A stretch of 64,000 nt of DNA, taken from positions 18,604 to 82,603 of the forward strand of contig NZ_RRZK01000018.1 in NCBI RefSeq assembly GCF_004348895.1, given 5' to 3'. The stretch is from Pseudomonas vancouverensis (lineage in GTDB: Bacteria; Pseudomonadota; Gammaproteobacteria; Pseudomonadales; Pseudomonadaceae). The position numbers and the translations under genes were made by a program. The notes under the pieces were generated by a model, which was not told the DNA's origin, did no database searches, and saw only the letters and a program-made list of their open reading frames with translations. How positions within the stretch are numbered: the first letter of the stretch is position 1; every line of letters begins with the position of its first letter. This document shows, one piece after another, positions 1-8,393 of this stretch.

Positions 1-423
1 ACGCCCACCGGTTGCAGATCACTCCAGGCGTCGATGCCAGGGCCGACGTTGCGGCTGTAGTCACCTTTGAGCAACTGCGGTGCAGCACAGGCGAACTCGA
101 CATTTTCGATGCCGCGCTTGAGTTCGCCGGCGGCGTCCTCCAGGGTCTTGCCGTGCTCTTCGCTGATCAGCCGGGCGATGGTTGCCTCATGCTGTTCGAG
201 CAATTGCTTGAAGCGGTACATCACCTGGGCACGTTTGGCCGGCGGCGTGTTGCGCCAGCCCGGGAATGCTGCCCGTGCCACTTCGATGGCCTGTTGCAGG
301 GTGGCGTCGTCGGCCAGGGCAACCTGCCCGGTGACTTCGCCAGTGGACGGGTTATAGACATCGGCGCTACGGCCTGTGCCCTGTACGCGTTCACCGTTGA
401 TCAGGTGTGGAACGATGCTCATG
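1..423 (-). CDS. Methylmalonate-semialdehyde dehydrogenase-like (CoA-acylating aldehyde dehydrogenase), N-terminal part
   Basis: Only the first ~141 residues lie in the window; the gene runs off the left edge. The start ATG at 423 follows a GGAGAG Shine-Dalgarno. The N-terminus (MSIVPHLINGERV, then a stretch with YNPSTGEVTGQVALAD) and the later EEHGKTLEDAAGELKRGIE and FACAAPQLLKGDY segments are typical of the MmsA branch of the aldehyde dehydrogenase superfamily, which oxidises malonate or methylmalonate semialdehyde to acetyl- or propionyl-CoA. The catalytic cysteine lies outside the window, so the MmsA call rests on the N-terminal domain alone. It follows the RidA gene on the same strand with 58 bases between, so it probably belongs to the same catabolic unit. 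Confidence 0.8.
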
Positions 424-481
424 AAACTCTCCATTGCCGGCAAGTCAACGCCTGTCCGGCCGATTGTGAATGACGCGTGGC

Positions 482-841
482 TCAGGCCTTGACGGCGGCC
501 TGCAGGGCGATTTCCACCAGAATGTTGTCCGCCGCCATGTTCGCTTCGACGGTGGCGCGAGCCGGCAAGGCGTCTTGCGGAATCCACTCGCGCCACACCG
601 CGTTCATCGCGGCAAAATCCTGCACGGCGTGCTTGAGCCAGATCTGCGCAAACAGGATGTGCGACTTGTCGGAACCGGCCTCGGCCAGCAACGCATCGAT
701 GCGCTCCAGCACCTGGGCCGTCTGCCCGCCGACGTCCTGGGTGCGGTCGGCCGGCACCTGGCCAGTGATGTAGACGATGCCGTTGTGCACCAGCGCATGG
801 CTGAGCAGACCGGGGTTGGGTTGCAAGCGGGTAATGGTCAT
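482..841 (-). CDS. RidA family reactive-intermediate deaminase
   Basis: This 119-residue protein has the full length and signature of the YjgF/YER057c/RidA family. Residues 24-30 (YITGQVP) and the C-terminal PARATVEA...VEIAL block match the trimer-interface active site, and Arg95 sits where the family's catalytic arginine binds the carboxylate of enamine/imine intermediates. RidA proteins hydrolyse reactive imines released by PLP enzymes or flavin amine oxidases. That fits its place downstream of amine oxidase-type genes and beside an alcohol and a semialdehyde dehydrogenase. The ATG at 841 is preceded by AGGAGTTCCTTCG. The substrate cannot be told from sequence. Confidence 0.88.
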   Translation of the reverse strand: MTITRLQPNPGLLSHALVHNGIVYITGQVPADRTQDVGGQTAQVLERIDALLAEAGSDKSHILFAQIWLKHAVQDFAAMNAVWREWIPQDALPARATVEANMAADNILVEIALQAAVKA

Positions 842-877
842 CGAAGGAACTCCTGTTGAGGTTGAAAAGGGCTGGGG

Positions 878-1912
878 TCAGGCAATCTGTAGCACGGTGC
901 GACCGACCAGTCGGCCTTGGCGCATGCGCTCGAAAATGTCGTTGATGTCGTCCAGGCGTTCGAGGCTGACCTGTGCCTTGACCTGGCCACGGGCCGCGAA
1001 GGCCACGGCTTCGTTGAGGTCCTGGCGCGTGCCGATGTTGGAACCGGTGATCGACAACTCCCAGCCGCTGATGCTGGAAATCGAGGCGCGCACGGTGTCG
1101 GCGTCACCACCTGGCAAACCGATGAAGACCGCTGTGCCGCCGGGGCGCAGCATCTTCACCGACTGCTCGAACGCCGCATTGGCGGTGGCCGTGACCAGCA
1201 CGGCATGAACGCCACCGGGAATCTGCTGCCTGAGGGTGCCCACCGGGTTGTCGAGGGCATTGATCAGGCACTCGGCGCCGTAGCTGCGGGCCAGTTCCAG
1301 CTTGTCGGCGCCCACATCGATCGCCGCCACGCGCAGGCCCATGGCAATGGCGTACTGCACCGCGACATGGCCAAGGCCACCGATGCCCATCACCGCGACC
1401 CACTGGCCCGGCCGGGCACGGGAGCGCATCAGGCCACGGTAAGTGGTCACGCCGGCGCAAAGGATCGGCGCCAGGGCGTAGAGGTCGACGCCCGGTTCGA
1501 TACTGGCGACGAACGCCGCCGGCGCGACCATGTATTCGGCATAACCGCCCTGCTTGCTGTAACCGGTGGATTCGCGGCGTTCGCAGATGGTTTCCATACC
1601 GCCCAGGCAGAATTCGCAAATGCCACAGGCGCTGTACATCCAGGGCATGCCCACGGCCGTGCCGATGGCCGGCTCGCTGACGCCTTCGCCATGGGCGGCG
1701 ACGTGGCCCGTGATTTCGTGGCCGGGAATCAGCGGCAGTGTCGGCAAGGCCGACCAGTCACCGTCCATGGCGTGCAGGTCGCTGTGGCAGACGCCGCAGG
1801 CAACGATGCGGATCAGGATTTCGCCCGGGCCGGGTTGCGGGATCGGCACCTGTTCGATCCGCAGTGGTTCGCCAACAGCATGCAGAACCGCAGCCTTCAT
1901 GGTTTGACTCAT
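878..1912 (-). CDS. Zinc-dependent alcohol dehydrogenase
   Basis: A 344-residue medium-chain dehydrogenase/reductase. Catalytic zinc ligands are Cys42 and the His65-Glu66 pair (GHE motif). The structural zinc site is Cys96, Cys99, Cys102 and Cys110. A Rossmann fingerprint GIGGLGH lies near residue 175 and suits NAD(P). It most resembles bacterial AdhA/AdhP-like ethanol or propanol dehydrogenases. The start was put at the ATG at 1912 (MSQTMKAAVLH), which has AGGAGAGAG eight bases upstream; the reading frame continues 15 codons further up but without a ribosome site. It sits between the IclR regulator and RidA on the same strand and probably oxidises an alcohol released by the pathway. Confidence 0.9.
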   Translation of the reverse strand: MSQTMKAAVLHAVGEPLRIEQVPIPQPGPGEILIRIVACGVCHSDLHAMDGDWSALPTLPLIPGHEITGHVAAHGEGVSEPAIGTAVGMPWMYSACGICEFCLGGMETICERRESTGYSKQGGYAEYMVAPAAFVASIEPGVDLYALAPILCAGVTTYRGLMRSRARPGQWVAVMGIGGLGHVAVQYAIAMGLRVAAIDVGADKLELARSYGAECLINALDNPVGTLRQQIPGGVHAVLVTATANAAFEQSVKMLRPGGTAVFIGLPGGDADTVRASISSISGWELSITGSNIGTRQDLNEAVAFAARGQVKAQVSLERLDDINDIFERMRQGRLVGRTVLQIA

Positions 1913-2017
1913 CGCTCTCTCCTGAAACATCCACCCGATTCGCGGGCAAAGGGGCACCTATACCGCAGGCCAAGGCCGGCGGCAGGGTGTACGGGTTAAA
2001 AGGGTTTCCCCGCGGGT

Positions 2018-2809
2018 TTAGCCCACGGGGCGCAAGCTGCGCGTCGCGCTGGCGATGGTGCGCGCGGTATTGATCACTTTCGGCGCCAGGTCCTTGCGCG
2101 CCTCCTCCAGGCTCCAGCGACTGAATGGCACGGAGATGTTGACCGCGCCCAAGGGGTAGCCGTCGGCATTGACCACAGCGGCGGCAACGCTGATGTCACC
2201 GGCGAAATACTCCTCCTGGGCATAGGCATAACCTTCGCTGCGGGCCTCGGCGACGATGGCGCGCAATTGCTCAAGCTCGGTGACGGTGCTGGCGGTGTAT
2301 CCCTGACGCTCGGAGGCGACGAGGATCGCGTCCGACTCGGCCTCCGGCAACGCCGCCAGGTAGGCACGCCCGGCCGAGGTGCAGTACATCGGCAGGTGGC
2401 GGCCCAGGGGCATGTGAATGGAGATCTGCTTGTGGCTGGGGAAGCGAGCGACATACAGCATGTCCAGACCACAGGGTTCGAGCAGGTTGCAGCTCTCCTC
2501 GACATCACGGTTGAGTTCATGCAGGTACGGGTTGGCGCGCTCGATCAGCTCACTGGTCTGCAGGTAACCGGTGCCCAGATCGAGGGACTTGGGCGCCAGG
2601 CGAAAACGCTTGGTCACCGGTTCCTTGTACAGATAGCCCAAGGCTTCAAGGGTAAAGGCCGAACGCTGCACGGTGCTTTTGTTCAGTCCGGTGGCCTCGG
2701 CCAGCTCGATCAGGCTCATGCTCGGGCGCCCGGCACGGAACGCCGTGAGGATCGACAGCCCCTTGGACAAGGCAGTAATGAACAGTGGCGAGTCTTCCAG
2801 AGAACTCAT
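2018..2809 (-). CDS. IclR family transcriptional regulator
   Basis: 263 residues with the two IclR domains: an N-terminal winged helix (about residues 10-70, containing MSLIELAEATGLNKSTVQRS) and a C-terminal GAF-like effector domain (about 80-255, with YVARFPS, TSAGRAYLAALP and the late SVPFSRWS segment). IclR proteins control catabolic operons and bind a pathway metabolite in the C-domain. It lies between the oxidase subunits and the alcohol dehydrogenase on the same strand, so it probably controls the flanking uptake and oxidation genes. The ATG at 2809 follows AGGAAAAACCC. Confidence 0.92.
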   Translation of the reverse strand: MSSLEDSPLFITALSKGLSILTAFRAGRPSMSLIELAEATGLNKSTVQRSAFTLEALGYLYKEPVTKRFRLAPKSLDLGTGYLQTSELIERANPYLHELNRDVEESCNLLEPCGLDMLYVARFPSHKQISIHMPLGRHLPMYCTSAGRAYLAALPEAESDAILVASERQGYTASTVTELEQLRAIVAEARSEGYAYAQEEYFAGDISVAAAVVNADGYPLGAVNISVPFSRWSLEEARKDLAPKVINTARTIASATRSLRPVG

Positions 2810-2870
2810 GGGTTTTTCCTTGTTTTTGCCGCGAGAGGCTCGCAGATCACGGTACGGTTACAGCGCTGTT

Positions 2871-4040
2871 TCATTCGAAATGACTCAAGACAATGCCCGG
2901 CTCTACGACCGGTTGGTTACGTTCAAAACGGTCCACGGCGAAGGGGCGCATGCGCTCATCGACATCGCCGTTGATGATGGCCCGGGCCAGGAACTCCCCC
3001 GCCGCCGGTGCACCGGCATGGCCGTAGCACCAGCCGGCGCTGATGAACAGGCCCGGCAGTTGCCCATGGGCGCCCAGCAGCGGCCCGAAATCCCTGGAGA
3101 TATGCACCAGGCCCGCCCACTGACGCAAGATACGCGCATGGCCCAGTTGCGGAAACATCTCTAGGTAAGCCCGCGCGGTGGCGGCCATCACGGGCACATC
3201 GGCATTGAGGGTGTGCTGCGGACGTTCGGCCACCTCCGCGCCGCCAACCACCTCGCCGCGGGCAGTCTGGTGCATGTAACAGAGGCGATCGAGCAACGCC
3301 ACCGCCGGACCGATCAGGGCCCGGGTCGGTTCCAGCGCCATGGCTTCCAGGCGCATAGGGTAGCCATCCAGGGCAACACCGGCCAGTTGCGCCAGGCGAT
3401 TGCTTTCGGCACCACCGGCCAGTACCACGGTATCGGCGGCTATGCGCCTGGCGCCGACCTGCACCCCGGAAATTCGCCCGGCACTCTGGTCGATGGCGGT
3501 GACTTCGGTGCCGTAGTGAATGGCCACACCGCGAGCTTCGCAGGCCTGCCGGTAGGCATACATGGCGGCATGGTGCGGTGCCACGCCGCTGTCGGGCAGG
3601 TGCAAGGCCGCACTGACGCGCTCATGGGCCAGCGCCGGCAACACCTCGCGCAGTTGCGTCGGGGTCAACAGGCTGGATGTGATGCCGCTGGTTTTATGCA
3701 CCTCCAGCGTGCGATCCAGTAATGCCGCTGTACTGCTGCGCTCACCCACCATGGTGTAGCCACGCCGCGAATACATGACGTTTTCGCCCAGGCGTTTGGA
3801 CAGGCCCTGCCACAGGTGGCAGGAGTGGGCGAAGAATCGCGTCCATTCCGGCGAGCTGAAGGCGCCGCGTATCAGCGTGCCGTTGCGCCCCGAGGCCCCG
3901 CCCTGCCAGTAGCCGGCGTCCAGTACGAGGATGTCGCGGACACCCCGTTCCGCCAGATTGAAGGCCAGCGACAGCCCCTGAATGCCGGCGCCGACGATGA
4001 GGATCGATGCCTTGCCAGGCAATGGCTTGAGTGTATTCAT
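2871..4040 (-). CDS. FAD-dependent oxidoreductase, SoxB/OoxB/HcnC-like subunit
   Basis: 389 residues of the DAO (D-amino-acid oxidase/glycine oxidase) fold. The ADP-binding GAGIQGLSLAFNLAERG begins near residue 17, followed by the GGASGRNGT flavin loop. The C-terminal part (GPLLGAHGQLPGLFISAGWCYGHAGAPAAG) is typical of sarcosine oxidase beta, opine oxidase B and HcnC subunits. The start overlaps the stop of the upstream SoxA-like gene as ATGA, so the two are translationally coupled and probably form one enzyme that oxidises a secondary amine, opine or N-substituted amino acid to an imine. Such imines are RidA-type substrates, and a RidA gene lies about 2 kb further on. The actual substrate is unknown. 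Confidence 0.87.
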   Translation of the reverse strand: MNTLKPLPGKASILIVGAGIQGLSLAFNLAERGVRDILVLDAGYWQGGASGRNGTLIRGAFSSPEWTRFFAHSCHLWQGLSKRLGENVMYSRRGYTMVGERSSTAALLDRTLEVHKTSGITSSLLTPTQLREVLPALAHERVSAALHLPDSGVAPHHAAMYAYRQACEARGVAIHYGTEVTAIDQSAGRISGVQVGARRIAADTVVLAGGAESNRLAQLAGVALDGYPMRLEAMALEPTRALIGPAVALLDRLCYMHQTARGEVVGGAEVAERPQHTLNADVPVMAATARAYLEMFPQLGHARILRQWAGLVHISRDFGPLLGAHGQLPGLFISAGWCYGHAGAPAAGEFLARAIINGDVDERMRPFAVDRFERNQPVVEPGIVLSHFE

Positions 4041-5518
4041 TGCAGTGGCTCGACGACATCGGCCAGACCGGCCGCCTGAGCAACGCTCAGGGCTCGGCGT
4101 GGCGGGCGCAGCGTCGGCCTGGGCAAGGCAGCCAGGGCGATGCCGCTACGGGCACTGACCAACGCGCGCAACGAATCCCAGCAGGGTTGCCCCTGGCACG
4201 GGCCCATGCCGCAGGAGGTCAGGCGCTTGATCACTTCCAGGTCGGTGATGCCTTGCGCCAGCAAGGCTTCCACTTCATGGCAGGACACATCGAAGCACGG
4301 GCACAACAGCGCCTTGTGCCCTGAGCGTGGTGCCACCGGCAGCGCTTGATCGGCCTCTGCCGCGGAACCGACGGCACGCAGACGGCTCTGGCGCTGCTCG
4401 CGCAATTGCAACAAGCCTTCGGCACGGCTCTGGAAGGTCAGGCTGGCCTCACTCAACCAGGGCCCGGCATGCACCACGGCATCACAGGCCACCGACTCGG
4501 CAAACAGCGCGGCGCGAACCTGGCTGCGCCCCACCACCCGACGCAAGTCAGCCAGCGGCCGCGCGGCCACGACATTGACACCCAATTCACGCAAACGCCT
4601 GGCCACGGCTTCCTGATCGCCATTGCCGACCACCACGACCCGTGCTCCCGGCGCCACCGCCTGTTCATGAGCCATGATCAAGGCGCTGCGCACCTCCATC
4701 ACGCCCGGCAGCCACATGCCCGGAACGACCGGTGGGCAAGCACGGCGACCGCTGGCCAGAATCACTTCGTCCGCTTCTAGGGCCAGGGCCCCTTGCGCGG
4801 GATCGTGAGGTGCGGCGAGCAACAGTTCGCCCTCCCGGTAGGCACCAAAGACTTCCGCGCCTGTGACCAGTTGCACCCGTTCATCCAGAGTCGGTCGCGG
4901 CTGACCTGCTGCATGGGCATAGCGGCCCAACGACGAGCCACGGGTCACCAGCACCACGCTACGACCCGCCGCCGCGGCATCATTGGCCGCCGCACAACCT
5001 GCCGGCCCTCCGCCGATCACCAGCAGATCGGCGCTCAGGTAACGCGCCGTCGGCACCGCCACTTCGCCCGCAGGCTCTGCGGGTTTGGCCACACCGGCAA
5101 GAAACGCCAGCAGCGCTTCCCAGCGTTGGAACAGCGCCGTGCCACTGGGCACCAGATTGCTGTGCTCGAAACCGCCCTGAATCCAGCTGGCCGGAATCAA
5201 CCGCGACAGACGCAGCACATCGAACGCCGGGCCGGGCCAGCAGTTCTGCATCTCCAGCCGCACGCCAGCGCTCACCGGCAACAGATCCAGGCGCACGTTG
5301 GGCACGCCGTTGACCCGGGCCAGAACGCCCGTTACATAGCTGCCGGAATAACCCAGCGGACGATGGGACTTGCGACTCCAGGCCAAGGTGCGGATGCCAT
5401 TGGCCAACAGTGCCGCCGCTACGCTTTCGCCTCGACGGCCCTGTACCGGCCGACCGTTCCAGAAGAACTCGACGGTTTCGCTGCCGGCCTGTGCAAGGCG
5501 CAGTTGAGTACGGCTCAT
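4037..5518 (-). CDS. SoxA-N / pyridine nucleotide-disulfide oxidoreductase / BFD-like [2Fe-2S] fusion subunit
   Basis: 493 residues in three parts. Residues ~15-80 form a SoxA-N (2Fe-2S ferredoxin-like) domain with SRKSHRPLG, but without the cluster-binding cysteines. Residues ~163-390 are an FAD/NAD oxidoreductase core (IGGGPAGCAAAN; second dinucleotide motif VVVGNGDQEAVARR at ~295). Residues ~403-450 are a BFD-like [2Fe-2S] site with Cys406, Cys408, Cys441 and Cys446 (CPC...GMGPCQGQPC). This layout matches opine oxidase A/HcnB-type subunits fused to a degenerate SoxA N-domain. The start at 5518 (MSRTQLR) has AAGGAGTGGGGC upstream and overlaps the permease stop as ATGA. It is the partner of the downstream SoxB-like subunit. 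Confidence 0.85.
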   Translation of the reverse strand: MSRTQLRLAQAGSETVEFFWNGRPVQGRRGESVAAALLANGIRTLAWSRKSHRPLGYSGSYVTGVLARVNGVPNVRLDLLPVSAGVRLEMQNCWPGPAFDVLRLSRLIPASWIQGGFEHSNLVPSGTALFQRWEALLAFLAGVAKPAEPAGEVAVPTARYLSADLLVIGGGPAGCAAANDAAAAGRSVVLVTRGSSLGRYAHAAGQPRPTLDERVQLVTGAEVFGAYREGELLLAAPHDPAQGALALEADEVILASGRRACPPVVPGMWLPGVMEVRSALIMAHEQAVAPGARVVVVGNGDQEAVARRLRELGVNVVAARPLADLRRVVGRSQVRAALFAESVACDAVVHAGPWLSEASLTFQSRAEGLLQLREQRQSRLRAVGSAAEADQALPVAPRSGHKALLCPCFDVSCHEVEALLAQGITDLEVIKRLTSCGMGPCQGQPCWDSLRALVSARSGIALAALPRPTLRPPRRALSVAQAAGLADVVEPLQ

Positions 5519-6330
5519 GCCCCACTCCTTTTGGCTTTGCGCTGGGCCATGATGCTGATGCACAGCATCATGATCGACAGCAGCGTCATCAGCGTGGCGA
5601 CGACGGCGATCAGCGGGTCGATTTCCGAACGCAGGGAACTGAACATGCGCTTGGTCAGCGTGGAACTGTCGCCGCCACTGATGAACAGTGAGATCACCGC
5701 CTCATCGAGGGAAATGGCAAAGGCGAACATCGCTGCAGCTATCACCGAGAAGCGGATCTGCGGCAACGTCACGTCGAAGAACGCCCGCAACCGCGTGGCG
5801 CCGAGAATGCACGCGGCCTGCTCCTGGGTCATGTCGTAGCTGCGCAACCCGGCGCTGACGTTGATCACCACGTACGGCAAGGCCAGCAGCGTATGCGCCA
5901 GCACCAGGCCGGGGATGGTGTTGTTCAGGTCGAACCGGGCGTAGACGAAGAACAGACCGATGGCGATGAAGATCGTCGGTACGATCATCGGCGCCATCAG
6001 CAGACCGCGCAGCACGCCCGATAAACGCGACTGGGTGACATGCAGCGAGTAGGCCGCCGCCGTGCCCAGAGTGGTGGCCAGCAGCATGGTCAGGGTCGCG
6101 GTGATCAGCGACACCGTGGTCGCCGCACGCCACTCCAGCGATGCGAAGTAACTGAAGAACGGCTCGATGCTGAACGACTTGGGCGGAAAGCTCAGGTAGC
6201 GCGCATCGGACAGCGACATCGGGATCACGATCAGTGTCGGCAGCACCAGAAACGCCATGGTTGCCAGCACCAGCAGGTACAACCAGGAAGCGCGCACGCC
6301 TGCCATCAGGGTTTGTTTGACTCGGACCAT
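5515..6330 (-). CDS. ABC transporter permease, PotC-like
   Basis: About 271 residues with six predicted membrane helices and the inner-membrane permease EAA loop (EQAACILGATRLRAFFDVTLPQIR). It belongs to the spermidine/putrescine PotC-type group of binding-protein-dependent permeases. The start is the ATG at 6330 (MVRVKQTLMAG); a GTG four codons upstream at 6342 that overlaps the previous stop is an alternative. The gene lies just after the first permease and its stop overlaps the SoxA-like gene as ATGA, which ties uptake to oxidation in a single transcript. Confidence 0.9.
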   Translation of the reverse strand: MVRVKQTLMAGVRASWLYLLVLATMAFLVLPTLIVIPMSLSDARYLSFPPKSFSIEPFFSYFASLEWRAATTVSLITATLTMLLATTLGTAAAYSLHVTQSRLSGVLRGLLMAPMIVPTIFIAIGLFFVYARFDLNNTIPGLVLAHTLLALPYVVINVSAGLRSYDMTQEQAACILGATRLRAFFDVTLPQIRFSVIAAAMFAFAISLDEAVISLFISGGDSSTLTKRMFSSLRSEIDPLIAVVATLMTLLSIMMLCISIMAQRKAKRSGA

Positions 6331-6334
6331 GGTT

Positions 6335-7216
6335 TCACTCACCGCGCCGGCCGAGGCCCGCGCTCTTCTTGACGATAAACAACATGAACAAGGTGGCCAC
6401 CAGCAGCACCACACCCAGCGACGACGCAGCGCCCCAGTTGGCGTACATGGACACATCGCTCTCGATCCGCATCGAAATCATCTGCACCTTGCCACCGCCC
6501 AGCAACGCCGGGGTGACGTAAAAGCCCAGGGTGATCACGAACACCAGCGTCGCCCCGGCCGCCAGGCCCGGCAACGACAGCGGCAGGAACACATCGCGAA
6601 AGGCTCGCGAAGGCGACGCGCCAAAGGCAGCGGCGGCCTGGTTATAGATCGGGTCGATGCTTTTCATGGCGGCAAACAACGGCAGGATCATGAACGGCAA
6701 CATGATGTGGACCATGCCGATCACCGTGCCGGTGAGGTTGTGTACCAGCGCCAGCGGTGCGTCGGTGATGCCCAGGCTCATCAGCAGGTCGTTGGCGATG
6801 CCACGGCGCTGCAGGATGATCAACCAGGCATAGGTGCGCACCAGCAGCGAAGTCCACAGCGACACCAGCAACAAGCCCATCGCCAGGTTGGCCAGCCAGC
6901 GCGGGCCCTTGATCATGAAATAGGCATAGGGATAACCGATCAGCACACAGGTGATGGTGACGATGATGCTGATCTTGAAGGTCTGCACGAAGGTCAGCAC
7001 ATAGATCGGCTCCAGCAGCCGGGTGTAGTTGGCAATTGTCAGCTGACCGTTGGCATCGAACAGCGACAGCCAGAACAGCCAGCCGATCGGCAGCACGAAC
7101 GTCAGCAGCACCAGGAGCAAGGCCGGCAGCCCGGAACCCATCAGGTACCAGCGCTCACGCTGCTGTGCACTGTGCAGCTCGCGCGCATTCAGCGCGCCGG
7201 ACCCGGCACCGCTCAT
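6335..7216 (-). CDS. ABC transporter permease, PotB-like
   Basis: 293 residues with an N-terminal cytoplasmic stretch, six predicted transmembrane helices and the cytoplasmic EAA-type loop (NQAAAAFGASPSRAFRDVFLPLSLPGL). It matches PotB/YdcU-type permeases of polyamine and related cation importers. The ATG at 7216 overlaps the ATPase stop at 7213 as ATGA. It probably pairs with the PotC-like permease immediately downstream to form the heterodimeric channel. Confidence 0.92.
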   Translation of the reverse strand: MSGAGSGALNARELHSAQQRERWYLMGSGLPALLLVLLTFVLPIGWLFWLSLFDANGQLTIANYTRLLEPIYVLTFVQTFKISIIVTITCVLIGYPYAYFMIKGPRWLANLAMGLLLVSLWTSLLVRTYAWLIILQRRGIANDLLMSLGITDAPLALVHNLTGTVIGMVHIMLPFMILPLFAAMKSIDPIYNQAAAAFGASPSRAFRDVFLPLSLPGLAAGATLVFVITLGFYVTPALLGGGKVQMISMRIESDVSMYANWGAASSLGVVLLVATLFMLFIVKKSAGLGRRGE

Positions 7217-8295
7217 TGCTCGTCCTCCACCACCAGGGTGTCGTGGGGGTGCAGGCCCAACACCACGGCCTCGCCACGGGTGGGCAGGCGATGGCTTTCC
7301 GAACTGCGGGTTGGCCGGCGAATGGCCACGGCCATGCCCTCGCCCAGGCTGATCTGCACCAGCTGGCTTTCACCCTGGAAAATCACGTCGGTGACATGGC
7401 CGTGCAGCAGGTTGTAATCGCTGGCCTGGGCTGACACGAATTGCAGTTTTTCCGGGCGCACCACCAGGCTCGAGGTTTTCAATCCGCCGGCGACACTGGC
7501 GGTGCGCAGCGTGCGCCCCTGGAACATCGCCTGACCGTCCTGCAGAGTGACCGGCAGGCAGGACGACTCGCCGACGAATTCGGCGATGAAGCGGTTGGCC
7601 GGACGCTCGTACAGATTGATCGGCGTGTCGATCTGGCGAATCCGCCCTTTGCTCATCACCGCGATGCGGTCGGACATGGTCAGCGCTTCGCGCTGATCGT
7701 GCGTCACGTAGACCACGGTCATGCCCAGTCGCTCGTGCAGGCGACGCAGCTCCAGCTGCATGGTTTCGCGCAGGCGTTTGTCGAGGGCCGAGAGCGGCTC
7801 GTCCATCAACAGAATCTTCGGTTCGAAAACGATGGCGCGGGCCAGGGCGATGCGCTGGCGCTGACCACCGGACATCTCGGTAATGTTGCGCTCGATCAAG
7901 TGATCCAGTTCCACCGTGGCCAGCGCCTGCTGTACCCGCTGGCGAATGTCGGCACGGCTGTAGCCGCGCAGCTTCAGCGGATAGGCGACGTTCTGGAACA
8001 CGTTCATGTGCGGGAACAACGCATAGCTCTGGAACATCATGCCGACGTCGCGCTTGTGCGGCGGCTCGAAGACCATCTCGCGGCCACCGAAGCGGATGCT
8101 GCCGGCATCGGGACGGACGAAACCGGCCAGGGCCATCAGCAGCGTGGTCTTGCCGGAACCGGAGGAGCCGAGCAATGACAGGAATTCGCCGCTCTTGATC
8201 GACAGCGAAACATCATCCAACGCAGCAAAGCTGTCGTAGGTCTTGGTCAGGTTCTCGATGTCGATGGACATCGAAAGTTTAGGGTCTTCGGACAT
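7213..8295 (-). CDS. ABC transporter ATP-binding protein, PotA-like
   Basis: 360 residues from the chosen ATG at 8295. Walker A is GSSGSGKTT (43-51), the signature is MSGGQ (141-145) and Walker B is ILLMDEP (161-167), followed by a D-loop and an H-loop (VTHDQREAL). A C-terminal TOBE-like regulatory domain (residues ~280-355, with VVRPEKLQF) places it with PotA/MalK-type importer ATPases. Start choice is uncertain: ATGs at 8313, 8295 and 8271 all have weak ribosome sites. It energises the two permeases encoded directly downstream. Confidence 0.92.
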   Translation of the reverse strand: MSEDPKLSMSIDIENLTKTYDSFAALDDVSLSIKSGEFLSLLGSSGSGKTTLLMALAGFVRPDAGSIRFGGREMVFEPPHKRDVGMMFQSYALFPHMNVFQNVAYPLKLRGYSRADIRQRVQQALATVELDHLIERNITEMSGGQRQRIALARAIVFEPKILLMDEPLSALDKRLRETMQLELRRLHERLGMTVVYVTHDQREALTMSDRIAVMSKGRIRQIDTPINLYERPANRFIAEFVGESSCLPVTLQDGQAMFQGRTLRTASVAGGLKTSSLVVRPEKLQFVSAQASDYNLLHGHVTDVIFQGESQLVQISLGEGMAVAIRRPTRSSESHRLPTRGEAVVLGLHPHDTLVVEDEQ

Positions 8296-8393
8296 GCTCA
8301 CACTCGGCACCATTCGGACGGCTTGCGTCCCTTCTTATCGAAGATGGGGGGCCTTGACCGCCCCACCCCACTTCTTGACGAACCCGCAGCGAA

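Noticed and set aside
917..1999. Long plus-strand open frame opposite the alcohol dehydrogenase
   Set aside because: It is the antisense shadow of a clear zinc dehydrogenase gene and its translation has no recognisable domain; GC-rich Pseudomonas genes often give such frames.
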